Assembly (NCBI GenBank): GCA_015680685.1
Contig: MNCI01036463.1
Span: forward strand, 465,722-529,721
Reading direction: 5' to 3'
Origin: Gnetum montanum
Taxonomy: Eukaryota > Streptophyta > Gnetopsida > Gnetales > Gnetaceae
DNA length: 64,000 nucleotides
Shown here: in pieces, positions 46,334 to 58,408 of the stretch
Layout of the letters: the number at the start of each line of letters is the position of its first letter
Position numbering within the stretch: position 1 is the stretch's first letter
Translations under genes and position numbers: made by a program
Notes under the pieces: generated by a model
Seen by the model: only the letters and a program-made list of their open reading frames with translations
Told to the model about the DNA's origin: nothing
Database searches by the model: none

Positions 46334-46524
46334 TACCCCCATGACTAAATGAAAACTCGTCCTTGAGTTAAAGTAAGAACAAGCTCCATTGATTACACAG
46401 TGGATTGGTATGGGATTATTGACTGACAAGAATGGGTTCATTCCGTAGTGTGGAATCAGAACAAACTTGAGACACAACACGGAGAATGAAAAAGAAAATC
46501 CTATAGCTACAAAATTGGTGGAAC

Positions 46525-49308
46525 TCATGTAGTTCCTAGTGGCGGTGGCTCCTCCATGGGTGCCTTTCCCTTATCTTGTGCTCTAGGTCTTGGGATTTGA
46601 TGACATTGAAGTATGGCCTAGAGTTTCTCCTCTTTAGTTTGGGGGTCCTGTGTCATCCAAGCCAATGTTCCGATGTTTGATGGAGTTGGCACCTCCCATG
46701 GGCATGGTAGTTACGAAAACATTTTATTTGCTTTTACATACCAGGCTACAAATACCCGTCGTTCCTCCTCATAAGCTCTAGCTTTATCTATGTATTCTTG
46801 GAAATCTACCAACCATCGATCCAAGTCCGTTGTGACATTGTTTTACCCTTGGTAACTTGCTTTAACCACCTGAAGTTCAGAATTTGCAACCTTCAATTTT
46901 TGCAATAATTTCTTACGTTCTGCAAATTCTGTTTCATACTTGACATAGGTGGTAGTGACATGTTGCTCAAGCTCTATTCTCGAGTGTTCTACTATCAACA
47001 TGGTAAGGTTGGCATACCGTAGGTTTGCCAACTCCATGTACTCTGTAAGGTCTTGGATCTGCAGGTCCCGGTTCTTAACTTCCACCTAGTGGGCAAATGC
47101 ATATGTGTTCAATATGGCCCGCCAATCAATGTGTTGAGCACTAAGAGCATTGACTTGGGCCTTGGCCATATGGATCTCCTTCTTAATGATCTATTTATAC
47201 ATCCCCACCTGGTCCTGGAAATTCTCCTTTAGCTTCTCATGTCGTTTAGCCTCATTCTTCCACGTGCTTATTTCAATAGCCATCTTTTGACGGATGGCGT
47301 GTACCTCCTCCATCGAGAGGGTTCAATTTTTCCTAACTAAATAGTTCATCTCCTGGTTAACCCTAACTAACTGTTCTCATAACTATTTGAAATGTCTTTG
47401 AGAACATTCTTTTGTTTTTCCATAAAGGTCAACTGAAGGTTGTTAGCAACCAGTTGCTTATTTTCCTCTTATAAGGCTTTGAGTGCCTTAGTATGCATGT
47501 AAGTTTACGCTTGTGCTGCAGAGGCATCCCAAACAACCTTCTCTTTTTCTTCTACCACCTTCTTATTCTCTGTCAATAATTTGGTTAGTTGATCAGTTTT
47601 GAAAGTGTCCAGCTAGTTTGCTGAAACAAATTGCGAAGGATCCTGTTGTGCTACTTGTAGGGCCACAAGCCTTTCTTGCAATTTTTGCACCTCTGCTTTA
47701 GCATGCTCGACCCTCATCTTTGTCAAGACCAGCTTTCCCTTGGTGGAAATGAGGTTCGATTGAATTGCTGTAACATCCTGAGGGATGTCAAACAAGGACA
47801 TCATTACCTGTCTTGTTTGTAGCAATCGATCAAGTACATCCTCATGTTCCGTAGGAGTCATTGAGATTCCGGCCAGACCTTGAGCATCTTGTGCTCCTGT
47901 AAGGTCTACCAGTGGCACAATAGGTACATTGAAGGATTCCTTAGTGTGGTCTACAACCACTTCTGTGGCTCCTGCTGTATCCTAATGTTGCATGACCACC
48001 ATTGTGGCCCCTTCACCAGTTTCTAATTGCACTTGAAAGGATGCAGCGTTCCCTGAGATTTGTTGTGATCAAGTGCTCTCTCCTCCTCCTATATGGTTGG
48101 ACACTTCACCCCTTGCACGATCCAAGAAAACTGTGGGCTATATGGAATCGTCGATGACACGGAAGAGATTTGCATGATCACAACTTCCCCAACTGATCGT
48201 CTTAACGATGGCCCTGAGATGGCTCATTGACAGTCTATAGTCTTGCGGTGGTGGCGGTTGATCCTAGCCCATGATGGGCCCTACTTCTTGTTGTTGGCTA
48301 GGTCTTGTACTTGGAAGTTGGTTGGGTCCTACAAGTTGAGTTGTAGTTGGCCTTGCTGTCTATTCTTTTTCTTGTTCCGGTCCCAACATCTCACCAATGA
48401 TTTTCCTTACAGCTGGTGGCTTTAGTAGTTCAACGTATGAAGCATTTTGGGCTTTTTAAAGGACATCATTAGTATATCCTCTGATGCTAGCACATCTGCA
48501 TAGCTTCTTGATAAGACAAGGGAAGGGCAATGCAAGATTCTTTGTCTTTTATTCTTGAAACCACCTCAGGATCTCTGTAAAGTATAGATGTGGTAGGTTA
48601 GCATTAACCTTCCCCATCAACACTGCACATCCTCTTGTTACATATGTTGAAATTCTTATCAAGCCCTTTGTGGGGAAGAGGTGATAAGTCCCTATTTTGA
48701 AATAGATCCTCTCTTCCATTATCAACTCTCCAAACGTCTTATCCTCCTTGCCATACTCCCTTTCCAACCAAACTCATCGTGCATCAGGGTTTGAGTAGGT
48801 CGATAACTGAGCAACCTTTGGCCCTATATTAGAAAGGTTTAATACTTCTAAAATGTCTTGAATAGATAAAATGATTGTCACACCACAAATTTTAATCATG
48901 GTGCCCTACTCCTTATTGTGCCAAAATTGGTACGTTTCCCCTAAGTACCAGGCACCGCTTTCAAAGAGGATAGGCCATAATGGGGATCCTTTTGAGGTGA
49001 TCCCTAATGGCCTTTGGAGAAAATTCTATGAAAGATTCAAAATTTAATTTCACAATCATCATAGTGAATATGGACCTTTCATGGATAGCCTGAACACAAT
49101 ATTGGGGCATCGTGAGATGTTGTCCCTGTTCAGGCACTGCCATAATTCCTCCTTCTGCTTGTACAGTAGTAGGGTCCTCCTGGTGGATACTAAATGATTG
49201 TTCCTCCTACTCTACATGCTATCCTATAGGAACTTATCCTTCACCTCTCCTAGGTTGTTTACTTCCACCTTGAGTAGGACCTTCCTATTGTCCACGTTTC
49301 GGGGTCAT
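46525..49308 (-). pseudogene. ORF2 of element C: unknown protein with coiled coil, broken
   Basis: Begins MTPKRGQ at 49308, immediately after GATTGCAG. The N-terminal half contains AVPEQGQHLTMPQYCVQAIH, RISTYVTRGCAVLMGKVNAN, LPHLYFTEILRWFQ and LALPFPCLI-LC. This resembles, weakly, the plant transposon-protein domain found in Athila-type second ORFs. The second half is strongly helical (EDVLDRLLQTRQVMMSL, LVLTKMRVEHAKAEVQKLQE, KKLLQKLKVANSELQVVKAS), as in a coiled coil. It ends GKAPMEEPPPLGTT. Stops and shifts are frequent. Role unknown; an env-like or accessory product is possible. Confidence 0.7.
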
Positions 49309-49309
49309 C

Positions 49310-51228
49310 TGCAATCACACGGGGCCCATTGTTAGTAAAGTTGTTACCAAAGTTAGGTTATACCTTACTACTTGCCTTAATGAATTTGTTTTATGTCTGT
49401 GTGATGTTTCTCAAAAGATTATAATATTTAATCTTCTTTACTTAGGTGGTTTCCAAATTTAGTTTCCCGGTATAACTAAGGGGATGAAATTATTTTTGGC
49501 ACATTTATCCTTAATGTTATAACTAATTACCCTTGATAATGTCCTTCAGGTGATGAAAAATTTCAAAAAAAGTTATGCACTATTTGGTGTGTGCCCCTCC
49601 CCCATGACTAAGCTGAACACTTCGGGTTCAAGTAGGTTTAGACAGAATGAAAATCGGAGGACTAGCGAGCGAGATATAGGTATGAAAGCAAGGGACATGG
49701 AATCGGAAGTTGTAGAGAGAAATTTAAAAAAATTCCCTTGCATGAATAGTTGAAAATGATGGCAAGTAGTGCGGAGGGTCACATATATATAGATTTTTGT
49801 GACATGATATTACGTACATGATATCGTGGACGTGATATTGCATCAGCCGCGATATTGTGACCTATTGATATTAAGGCACCATGGAATATACCAAATTTTT
49901 GAAGATTTTTTGAAGTGATCAATGGAAACTAAGGATATGTGGATGAGTGTTAAATGGGTCCAAGGTAATTTAACTAGTTCTGAAGGCACGAATAATTATG
50001 TGTGTGTGGAATTGATCAATAAGGGCCTCGGGTGGTAAGGGAGAGAAAAAGGCTATGTGATGGTTCATAGGAATGTTTGAATTAGATGGGTAGTAATAAG
50101 GGGAAGAACATTGTTGAAGATATGCTGAGTGTAATAGATGGTGTGTGGAAGATGTGTGATGAGTGCAAATTACAAAAATTATGCAAGTGGGTCCTCCCCA
50201 AAGCAGGTTCCAATCTATAATGCCCTTGCATAACCCCACTTAAAAATGTCTGTGGGCATTAGAAGGGTTAAATGTAATCCACACTGGTTCCAAAAAACAC
50301 ACACATGCAAGTATCACCGGAATGAGGTAAGAATTATATGCTATACAAGACACGAGCTGCAATTACATGAACAACGAGATGAGATGGAGTATAGAAGGGA
50401 TTGTAGAGATTTGGATTTGAGGTAACTGACCCAGGGAACAATGAATCCTACGTGTAAAGCATGATTAATGTGTCATTAACCTGTCGTTCCAAGATCAGGA
50501 CCAAGTTCATTTGTTTGATTAGTAACACTGCATTGTTTTGTTCCATGATGAGCAACTATGAGAGTACCATAACAACAAGGCATACAATCACTTGGCATTT
50601 TGTTCAAGGGAGGAGTGATTTTTGCTTTGTGGCACTTCCTTTTTTTTTCGATTACTGAATCTAGAGAAGTCGCCAACCTTCAAGCATGGGTGCATGTCTT
50701 TCCAGTGGGACCCCCTAGAATAGCATTGGATTTTTAAGTGCCCTTTTGATTACTCTTACTCCCATTTTGTGTTAGATCTACAAGGATCTTAGTACAACCA
50801 CATTGTGTGCTAACTCTCATAGATGTCACGAAAGAGAATCCGCAAGTCCCCTTGATGTCACATCCTAATAATTTCCTCTTGATCCATCCCTCTTCATTCT
50901 GGGTACAATGAACACAAAATTAATTAATTTTTTAAGTTTTCAGAATGTCAAGAATATCACTGTACCCTCAAACAGAACCTCTTATTTGTAAAGTGGATGA
51001 GTGGGTGTAATGGGCTCACTATCCAAATAATTGATCACTCGAGACTCATTAATAATAGAACACACCTCAACCAACAAGCCACATGAGTGTTTTATTTGTA
51101 GATGAGATTACTTATAAAAAGATATAAAGAAAAAAAGATAAAATAAGAAATTAAAAAATGAAAAACTGGAAAATAAAAAATTGTAAAATTAAAGAAAATG
51201 AAAAAATATTTATTAATCTTGCTTGTTA
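49310..51228 (-). other. Non-coding spacer of element C between gag and ORF2
   Basis: About 1.9 kb without a supported ORF. It holds a block shared with elements A and B (tgacatcaaggggacttg near 50860), a stretch shared with B and D (gtgggtcctccccaaagcag at 50190), and gatatc/gatatt words at 49806-49872. A polypurine-like run cttagtcatgggggagg lies near 49590-49610. This is where pol would sit in an autonomous relative. Confidence 0.65.
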
Positions 51229-53214
51229 TTAGAATGGGGGATATCCCCCATAACTAAACGGTTGAGCATGGCAAGGATTAATAGTTGAAAGATGAGGATC
51301 CTTGCATGTTGGAAATATTGGAACTTGGTCATACTTACCCCATTGGGGTTCACACACCTGATTATAGTAAGCATAGTAGGGCAATTTATAAGATGTGGTT
51401 CTCGGGTAAAGAGTTGACCCACTATGATACTTGAGACCGTAAGATGGTATGCAAGGATCAGGATATTGCTCTCCATGGCTATATTCATTGGACTGTATGG
51501 TTGTTGAAGTGTTAATTGGTGGCCCTGATGAAGTGACATGAGGTGTTGGGTTCAAAGAGAAGGATGCACCATGGTGTTGGACTTGTGCTGAGTTGGAGGA
51601 TGCAGTGGCCTTGGAACTATGTTGTCCCTTCCTATGGTCATGTCTAAAGAAGGGACACCTTCGATGTTGCTGAGGTCTCTCACTACTATTGGCAATAGTA
51701 GCACAAGTAACGTTCATGGGTTGTTGTTGTGGTGCAAACACTTCAGGAATAGTTGGTGGCGATGTAGAAGGAGGGAAAGGATGAGAATGTTGAAATTTAG
51801 GAGAAGTGTAAGGTACACAAGGCGGTGGTTGTGTTGAGGACATGGGCTAATAGTACCAAGGAGAATCATAATGTAGCGAGATAGAATATGTTGACCTAGT
51901 TGGGGAAACAGGATGTTGAACTAAATAAACATTTAGATTCGGATCATATGAAGGGTGTCTCTAGTTTAGGGATGGCTTCCCGCACGACTAGGATTGTTGC
52001 CACTGTGATCGAACACAGTATCTCTGTACGAACTTTGGGTGTAACGTGCTTCCCCAATGCTCATATAAATGTAACAAGATTGGGCATTGGCCCTTGGGGT
52101 GATTGTACAGGCAAACGTTGCATTCATACGTATGATTGGCAATTGAGCTCTTATTTTCTTCATCCCTTCTTTCCGATTGTCTAATGATATTTTGTCCTAT
52201 TTCTCAAGTTGTCAAAACTCTATCTCCAATAATATTGATATATTCTCCACACTTTTTATGCATCCATTTCAGCATCCTATTGATCTTTTCCTCAATTTCC
52301 TCTAATCATTGTTGTATTGGCAAAGATGGTTCTTTCTCCTTGAGATAGGTTGATTTCTCCTTTTTGTGATTATGGACCTCTATTAAGTTGAGACTTTGGT
52401 CCTATTGATGTTTTTCAACACTCTCCCATTTAGCCGTTTCTCCTTCTTCTTTTGCTACCCACTTAATAAGCTCTTGGAATTGATGGGTTCGTAGTTCGTA
52501 TAGTTGACCTTGGGCATACATCCCTAGGGTTTCTCTTGTTACATCACGAAGCCCATCAATGATATGGTACATTAGCCTTTCCTCAGAGAGCTCATGGCCT
52601 GGGCAGTTATTTAATAGTGCATAATATCTTTCTAAGGCCATGTCCAAGGGTTCATGTTGTGCTTGTTTCCACTCTTGGATTTGTTTCCTCCAGGCTGACA
52701 CTCTTGCGTAGGTTTGATATCTTTCATTAAAGAGTTCTACCATTGTTGGCCAATGTCGTATTAAATTTGGTTTTAACGATCTATACCATACTTTTGCTTG
52801 GCTAACAATTGTCATAGGAAAGAGCTTAGGTTTTTGCCAATAGTTATCAATGTTGTTCCATGCACAGGCATCATAGAAGGCTTGTAAATGTTATTGCGGA
52901 TCTAAGTCATAGCCTCCCAAGAAATTGGGAAATTTTTTTAAATCGAGCCTGGGTAGGCAACTCTCTTTATGATGCCTATGGGAGATTCGAATAACCTCTT
53001 GTATTTGCGTTAGGCTTGTGGTGGCCAGTAGGGGTTCATCGTCATCGAGTAAGTTATGCTTTCGTGCGTTGGGACGATGCTGCCTTCATTTATGTTTATA
53101 AGAAACCCCCACTTCAGATTGCGTACTCCAATCTTCATTGTCATATAATTCATTGGTTCTCCAATGAATTGCCTCACTAGATATGGCATTATCGTAGTCT
53201 TGTAGGAGAGGCAT
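51229..53214 (-). pseudogene. gag of element C, nearly intact
   Basis: Starts MPLLQDYDNAISSEAIHWRT at 53214. The core is long and open at 52815-52402: QAKVWYRSLKPNLIRHWPTM, VELFNERYQTYARVSAWRKQ, LLNNCPGHELSEERLMYHII and LGMYAQGQLYELRTHQFQEL. A knuckle C-NV-C-LYN-H-PKGQ-C at about 52124-52085 follows. A Pro/Ser/Gln-rich tail then ends EPQWGKYDQVPIF and SYGGYPPF, with a stop at 51229. Only a few stops interrupt about 660 codons. No protease follows. Confidence 0.88.
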
Positions 53215-53355
53215 GGTTGTGCAATTGTGTGTGAATTTGTATGTGACTTTTTGTAATTATTTCTTCCTATAAGATATATCGTTAATTTCTATACAGCGAC
53301 CTTGTATGATATAACTAATCTAGATAACTAGCATTGTCCTGAGAAATGGTGCCAA

Positions 53356-53601
53356 TGATGAGTGGCGAGGTACCCCTACACTCAACCATACGAATATGAG
53401 CATTTCACGCACAATTTGGTCAAACTTCATAGACAAGCTAGTTGTGGTTTCTAGACAGTTACTCATAGATCGCAGTTCACTATCTTCCCACCTAGACTAG
53501 TATTAGCTTTGTCACATATGGTTTAGTCTAGAGTGAGGTGTATGATGTGTTCTTATACTAATGCTACTCCTGGGGCTAATGGAAAATAATATCAACTAAA
53601 C

Positions 53602-53651
<50 letters not shown>

Positions 53652-54220
53652 TAAGCTAGCCTAAGTGTAATGAGCATTCATTCCTTAATCGTCCATACAC
53701 ATCTTGGACCTCATGCACAACTACCACTGGGATTACCAAGTGCATGGCCTAAGTACACTACTAGGTTACCAAGTAGTCACACTTAAATGCTCATGATTAA
53801 GTCGTACTCATTCCGCATTACTAGGAGATAAAGATAGAGAGATATTAAGGACAAAAGCAGTAAATAACAATAACAATTAAATAATTAAGGTAAGTGGATG
53901 CTGCAATGATAAAGTAATCTCGATCTTTATTGCCGGTCATGTGTGTGTCCAAGTACGTCACACTCGAATAAGGATGCCGTACAATTACAATCATCACACT
54001 GCGGGCATGCATTGGGAGGAAAGGGTTGAGAGAAAAAAAACTACTAAAAAATAAACACTTGAACAATCCCCAAAAAACTGCCTACCAGATCTGTCTACCT
54101 CTTATTTATAGATGAGGAGATAGGCTACAATATCGTGTACACGATATCGCGTCTAGGATGTGATATCGCGTACGCGATATCATGGGTGCGATATCGCAGC
54201 CAACAATTCATGACTCATCA
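53356..54220 (-). repeat. 5' LTR of element C (865 bp)
   Basis: Same boundaries as the 3' LTR. Its GA tract is pure and only 46 bp (53604-53649). Its U3 keeps a cluster of palindromic cgatatcgcg/gtgtacac words (54128-54200) that is mostly deleted from the 3' LTR. The minus-strand tataaataagaggtag box lies near 54100. Confidence 0.92.
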
Positions 54221-54763
54221 ATGGGTTTATAAAATGTGACTAATTAATGCACCTGGTAGAGGGACCATGGCTACAAACTCATGAAAGGATGGATATATAT
54301 GTCATGGTTGATCTTTACTAGAGGTTGGTGGCTTAAATTGCTACTACATTAGATGTTGTAGCTAAAGTGGAAGGCAAATGATATAAGCATGTAAATGTAG
54401 AGGAAGCCAACATAAATTCCTAATGTTAAAAGAATGTAAAGAATGTTGAATGTAAGCTTTAACCTTTTGATGCTATTAAAGCCCTTGTTCAGAAAAGCAT
54501 TAGAATGAAAAGGACTTTGGCAAATCTTGACAATAGTGTTGATAAGGTTTGCAATGTGTTAAATTAAAATATGGTAATAGGATTCAAGGATTTGGAAAAT
54601 AAAGTTGTTAAAGTAGCTATGAAGTAAGTTATACCACCAAAAAAAAGTGAAAGCAAAGCAAAGGATAAGAGGTATTACCATGATCAAATTCCTTATCATT
54701 GTGGTCCATTTTTGCAGCCATAACTTTAACAAGGGATGGAACCTAATCCTTGGAGTACTTTGT

Positions 54764-54955
54764 CTACATCGCAATAATCTTCTTGATGTCATCCTTCTTC
54801 CTAAAATAAAACTCAACAAGCCATGAATGACATATCTCATGCAATTCCCCACTAATATTGGCCATATTTGATACAACTATCTCAATGGCCATAGATCCAC
54901 CATTGTCCAACATGACCCTTTGTGCCATCATAGGAGGTAATTTTAAATCAACCAT
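54764..54955 (-). other. Open frame of unknown nature
   Basis: The frame MVDLKLPPMMAQRVMLDNGG, SMAIEIVVSNMANISGELHE reads like a real, conserved-looking protein piece and continues upstream through GTCPT. I do not recognise the family. It is opposite in strand to the gag before it. The stretch 54956-55861 shows no other supported gene. Confidence 0.35.
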
Positions 54956-55861
54956 AGTAGGGACATGTCCTGTTGCTTAATATAACGTACTACCCTCATT
55001 TTCCATCATCATGTACTATTTGGAAATACCATAATTATCATGTTCCTTCAATGGCAACAAATTCATCACCTTACAAACAAAAGCATTTTTGTAAAAGGAA
55101 AAAGAACATAACTAATTGTAAGGATTCATGCTCATCCCCTTCTCCACCATTATCTTCAAAGAAATGGGACCAAGAAGGGTATGCTTTTAAATGATAAGTT
55201 TAATACCTAGGGTTCCACAAAGCATGTTAGTCACCTCCTCAGTCATTTGGTGATGTTAATCAAAAAAGAGGTTGCCAAGTGCAAGCCTTGAACTCAGTCA
55301 TTGGGGCAAGAGTTTTCCATGTAATGGCTTTGATGGTATAGTAAGGTTTGTTTGTTAGTGTGCATTTTAGTGTGCTTTAATAAAGTGTGTGCTTTAATAA
55401 AGTTGGTGTATATATTTATTGCTTTTCATATTTTTGGGCTTAATGATTAATCATTCATGATCTTCTAGTTTTCTTCAGTGTGTTTCTGAGTGTATAGGGA
55501 AAATCATTTAATGTACTTTATGAATGCTCACTCAATAAGCCAATGGTGGATGGGTGAGTTACAAATGTGGTGATGATGTGAAAGTGCTAAACGGGTCCAA
55601 AGTGGAGCTTTGATCAATGGAATGTCCATACAATAATATTCATTTGTTTACTTTTCTTCTATCCATAACTAGTAAACTAGGCTCAAATTTTGCAGGGAGT
55701 TAGCACTCACATTGTGAGTTTTTAAAGCTACTGCTACTAGAAGCATGGGCAAGTGGTGGGTCCACATATTAGGGTATGAGCTCTAGAATCCTTGAAGAGT
55801 ACTTGGTCACTAGTAAGGAAAGGGCATGTCATCAAGGATCTTTGTAACCACTTTAATGGGT

Positions 55862-57764
55862 CTAATTAGTGTGATTGGACTTGATGTTGTTAATGCTAGC
55901 ATAGGCAAGAAGAAGTCTAATATATTCTAGCCTAGCAATAGAAGCAAAAGTTTCATCAAAATCAATTTCTTCTTGTTGGTTGTATTCTTTGGCAACCAAT
56001 CTAGCCTTGTTTTTAATGATCTTTCTATTATCATTAGTATTGTTTCTAAAGACCAATTTTGTTCCAATAATAGGTTTATCATCGGGCCTAGGTGTTAATT
56101 CCCATACATCATTTCTAACAAATTGAATGAGTTCATCTTGCATAGCAGAAATCCAACCTTCCTCTCCTTCTGCTTCCTTAAAGTTTTTTGGGTGTAAGTT
56201 GTGAGAGATATGTGGAGAAAACACAAATCTCTTTGATTTGACTTCTAGTATGAACACCATATTTAACTTTCGCAATGACATTGGTAAGAGAGTGCATTTT
56301 ACTTAGTGTTGGCATTTTTGGTTGTGGGAAATATCTCATGAAGTTCATCCTCATTTTCTTCTTCATGATCACTACTAGATTCTAAAACTTTGTCATCTTG
56401 CACTTAAATGGGGCTAGAAAATTTTTGTATGGGAACAACTTCGTCGTTAAGTTGAGGACAAATAATATCATGATAATCTATTTTGACATTTATGATTTCT
56501 TCTAAAATACTTGTCCTTTTATTAAATACTCTATAAGCCCTACTAACTAAAGAATATCCTAAGAAAATTCCTTAATTGGTTTTTACATCAAACTTTCTCA
56601 AGTTATCTTTATCATTTAGAATATAGCATTTTGAACCAAAAACATGAAAATAAGCTACTGATAGTTTTTAACTAGTCCATCATTCATAAGGAGTTTTAGA
56701 AGTGAATCTTCTTACTATGACTCTATTTGATACATAACAAGCAATGTTGATGGCTTCAGCCCAGAAGTGATGAGGAAGACTTCGATCATTTAATATGGTT
56801 CTTCCCATCTCTTTTAAGATTCTATTTCTTTGTTAGCCATCCCATTTTGTTGAGGAGTTCTTGTAGTAGAGAATTGATGAAGAATACCATTCATTTCATA
56901 AAACTATTAAAACTTTGCATTTTAAAACTTACCTCCATTTTCGCTTTTGATAACTTTAATAACATATCCTTTTTCTTTTGGGATTTGATTGGTAATTCTC
57001 AAAAAATGAGCAAATACCTCATCTTTGTGATGTAAAAATGCAACCCAAGTAAAGAGAGAATAATCATAAACAATGGTCAAAAAATATCTTTTCTTTCCCA
57101 AGCTAAGTGTTTGAATTAGACCAACCATATCCATATCAAGTAGATCTAAGGGACAAGTAATATAAATACAATTTTTCTTACCAAATCTTACTCTCATTTT
57201 TTTTCTTTCTAATAAGCTTTACATGTATTTAGGTTCTTTGAGCTTGGGGAGACCACAGACCATTTCCTTTAATACCAAGGTTTGAAGAATTTCCTTATTT
57301 ATGTGGGCCAGCTTCCTATGTCAAAGACATGTATCATCTGCATAACTTACTAAGCACTTGGATTCAAGGTTAGGACAATTTCCAAAAATAGTGGTATACA
57401 CATTTTCGTTTTTAGTTCTGTCTATTACAATGTTTCCAGTAGATAAATCTTGTATTCTACAATTTTCTTTTAAAAAAGTAATATTAAAATATGAATCACA
57501 AATCTAACTAACACTAAGAAGATTATGTTTTAATCCATCAATGAAAAACACTTTGTTTATAGTTGTTAATCCTTTACCTTTACCTCCTATGATACCAATA
57601 CCTATTATAGGTGCTTTCATATAATCTGCAAACATGACTGTACTACAATTTTGTTCCATGAAGTGGGTGAAGTAGGATTTTTCACTTGTCATGTGCCTCG
57701 AACACCCACTATAAATATACCACATGCTAGCTTTGTCATCAGAGAGAGTAATTTGAGCCATCAA
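55862..57764 (-). pseudogene. copia pol (protease, integrase, RT start), broken
   Basis: The protease reads MWYIYSGCSRHMTSEKSYFT, where the family has WYLDSGCSRHMTG: the catalytic Asp is Tyr. Then GKGKGLTTINKVFFIDGLKH. The integrase reads CPLDLLDMDMVGLIQ and SLGKKRYFLTIVYDYSLFTW, keeping the first Asp, but the second block is SENGGKF with Glu for the usual Asp. RT starts EEGWISAMQDELIQFVRNDV, WELTPRPDDKPIIGTKLVFR, KARLVAKEYNQQEEIDFDET. Stops between domains and two altered catalytic positions make it inactive. Confidence 0.88.
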
Positions 57765-57993
57765 GTGCTTTTCAGAGTTTCCTTCTTTTCTTTTCTAACC
57801 CTACATGGTTCTCATTCTAGATTGCTTTTGCAAAGACCAAGAATAGTGATGTAATCTAAGATAGGAAAAAGCTTGAATATGGTTGTATTTATCATAAAAA
57901 GAAGCATTTCAAGGTTTTTGGTTTAGAAGATTTACCAAACCTAGATAAATGTTGTTTTTGGTCTTTGGACTTCTCCATAGAGTTCTTTTTCAT

Positions 57994-58353
57994 CTACTCA
58001 ATCACATTTGTTAGTTTTTGAATCTCAACCCTAAGGTCTGAGTTTTCCTTTTTGAGATAAGAGTGTTCCTCATCTAGAACTTTAATTTTCATTTGCTTGA
58101 CATGTAAAGAGTCATTTATTTCCATACATAGATTTTGGAAAGAAAGAATCTCATTGCAAAATATCCCATACCTTTCTTCAATATCAAAATCATTATTAAG
58201 CTTCCAAGAGTAGAAAATTTTATTTTTTAATAGAATGAATGAAATGAAGGATTTACCTTTTTGATAGATATGATACAAAAATTGGAAACAATAGTTGATA
58301 AATAGAATCAGTCTCCTTGACCAAGTATGTCTGGTATTAATAGCCACTTCCAT
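57994..58353 (-). pseudogene. copia gag fragment with coiled coil
   Basis: Frame MEVAINTRHTWSRRLILFIN lies just after the primer site, then MKIKVLDEEHSYLKKENSDL, RVEIQKLTNVIE, a coiled coil typical of the gag C-terminus in this type of copia element. The middle of gag appears deleted because the frame jumps from start-like to end-like sequence within 120 residues. Confidence 0.6.
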
Positions 58354-58408
58354 TTTTCACTCTTAGAGATTAATGAAGAGTGCAAGAGTACTAGGCTTTG
58401 ATATCACT

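Larger units (their letters stand above)
45385..54220 (-). mobile_element. Element C: complete 8.8-kb non-autonomous LTR retrotransposon
   Basis: Both LTRs are present and the element is flanked by ATGGG at 45380-45384 and 54221-54225. On the minus strand the order is: LTR (54220-53356), primer site ttggcaccatttctcagg, gag (53214-51229), non-coding spacer, ORF2 (49308-46525), polypurine tract and LTR (46333-45385). No protease, RT, RNase H or integrase was found in any frame. It inserted into another gypsy gag. Its LTRs differ at roughly one base in seven over the first 165 bases by eye, so the insertion is old. Confidence 0.9.
45030..54700 (+). pseudogene. gypsy gag interrupted by element C
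   Basis: Gag on the plus strand: MANIPTFSGKLYDDPKLHVQ, TFIIACKLQGLNSEW, KLHIFSHTLSDCAKTWYQSL, FHSYAQVANLRKKIAGWK and FNQCPKHG up to 45384. Translation resumes after element C at 54226 with LMHLVEGPWLQTHERMDIYV, though with stops. Its coding parts are thus 45030-45384 and about 54226-54700. It shows where element C landed. Stops inside both halves show decay. Confidence 0.75.
55862..58408 (-). mobile_element. Ty1/copia element, internal region, truncated in RT
   Basis: From the primer site (GTGATATCAAAGCC, 58407-58394) downwards: a gag part with coiled coil (58353-57994), protease at about 57764-57504, integrase core at about 57197-56922, and the start of reverse transcriptase at 56281-55862. 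It ends abruptly about 90 residues into RT; RNase H and the 3' LTR are missing. Frames are broken at several places. Confidence 0.87.
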
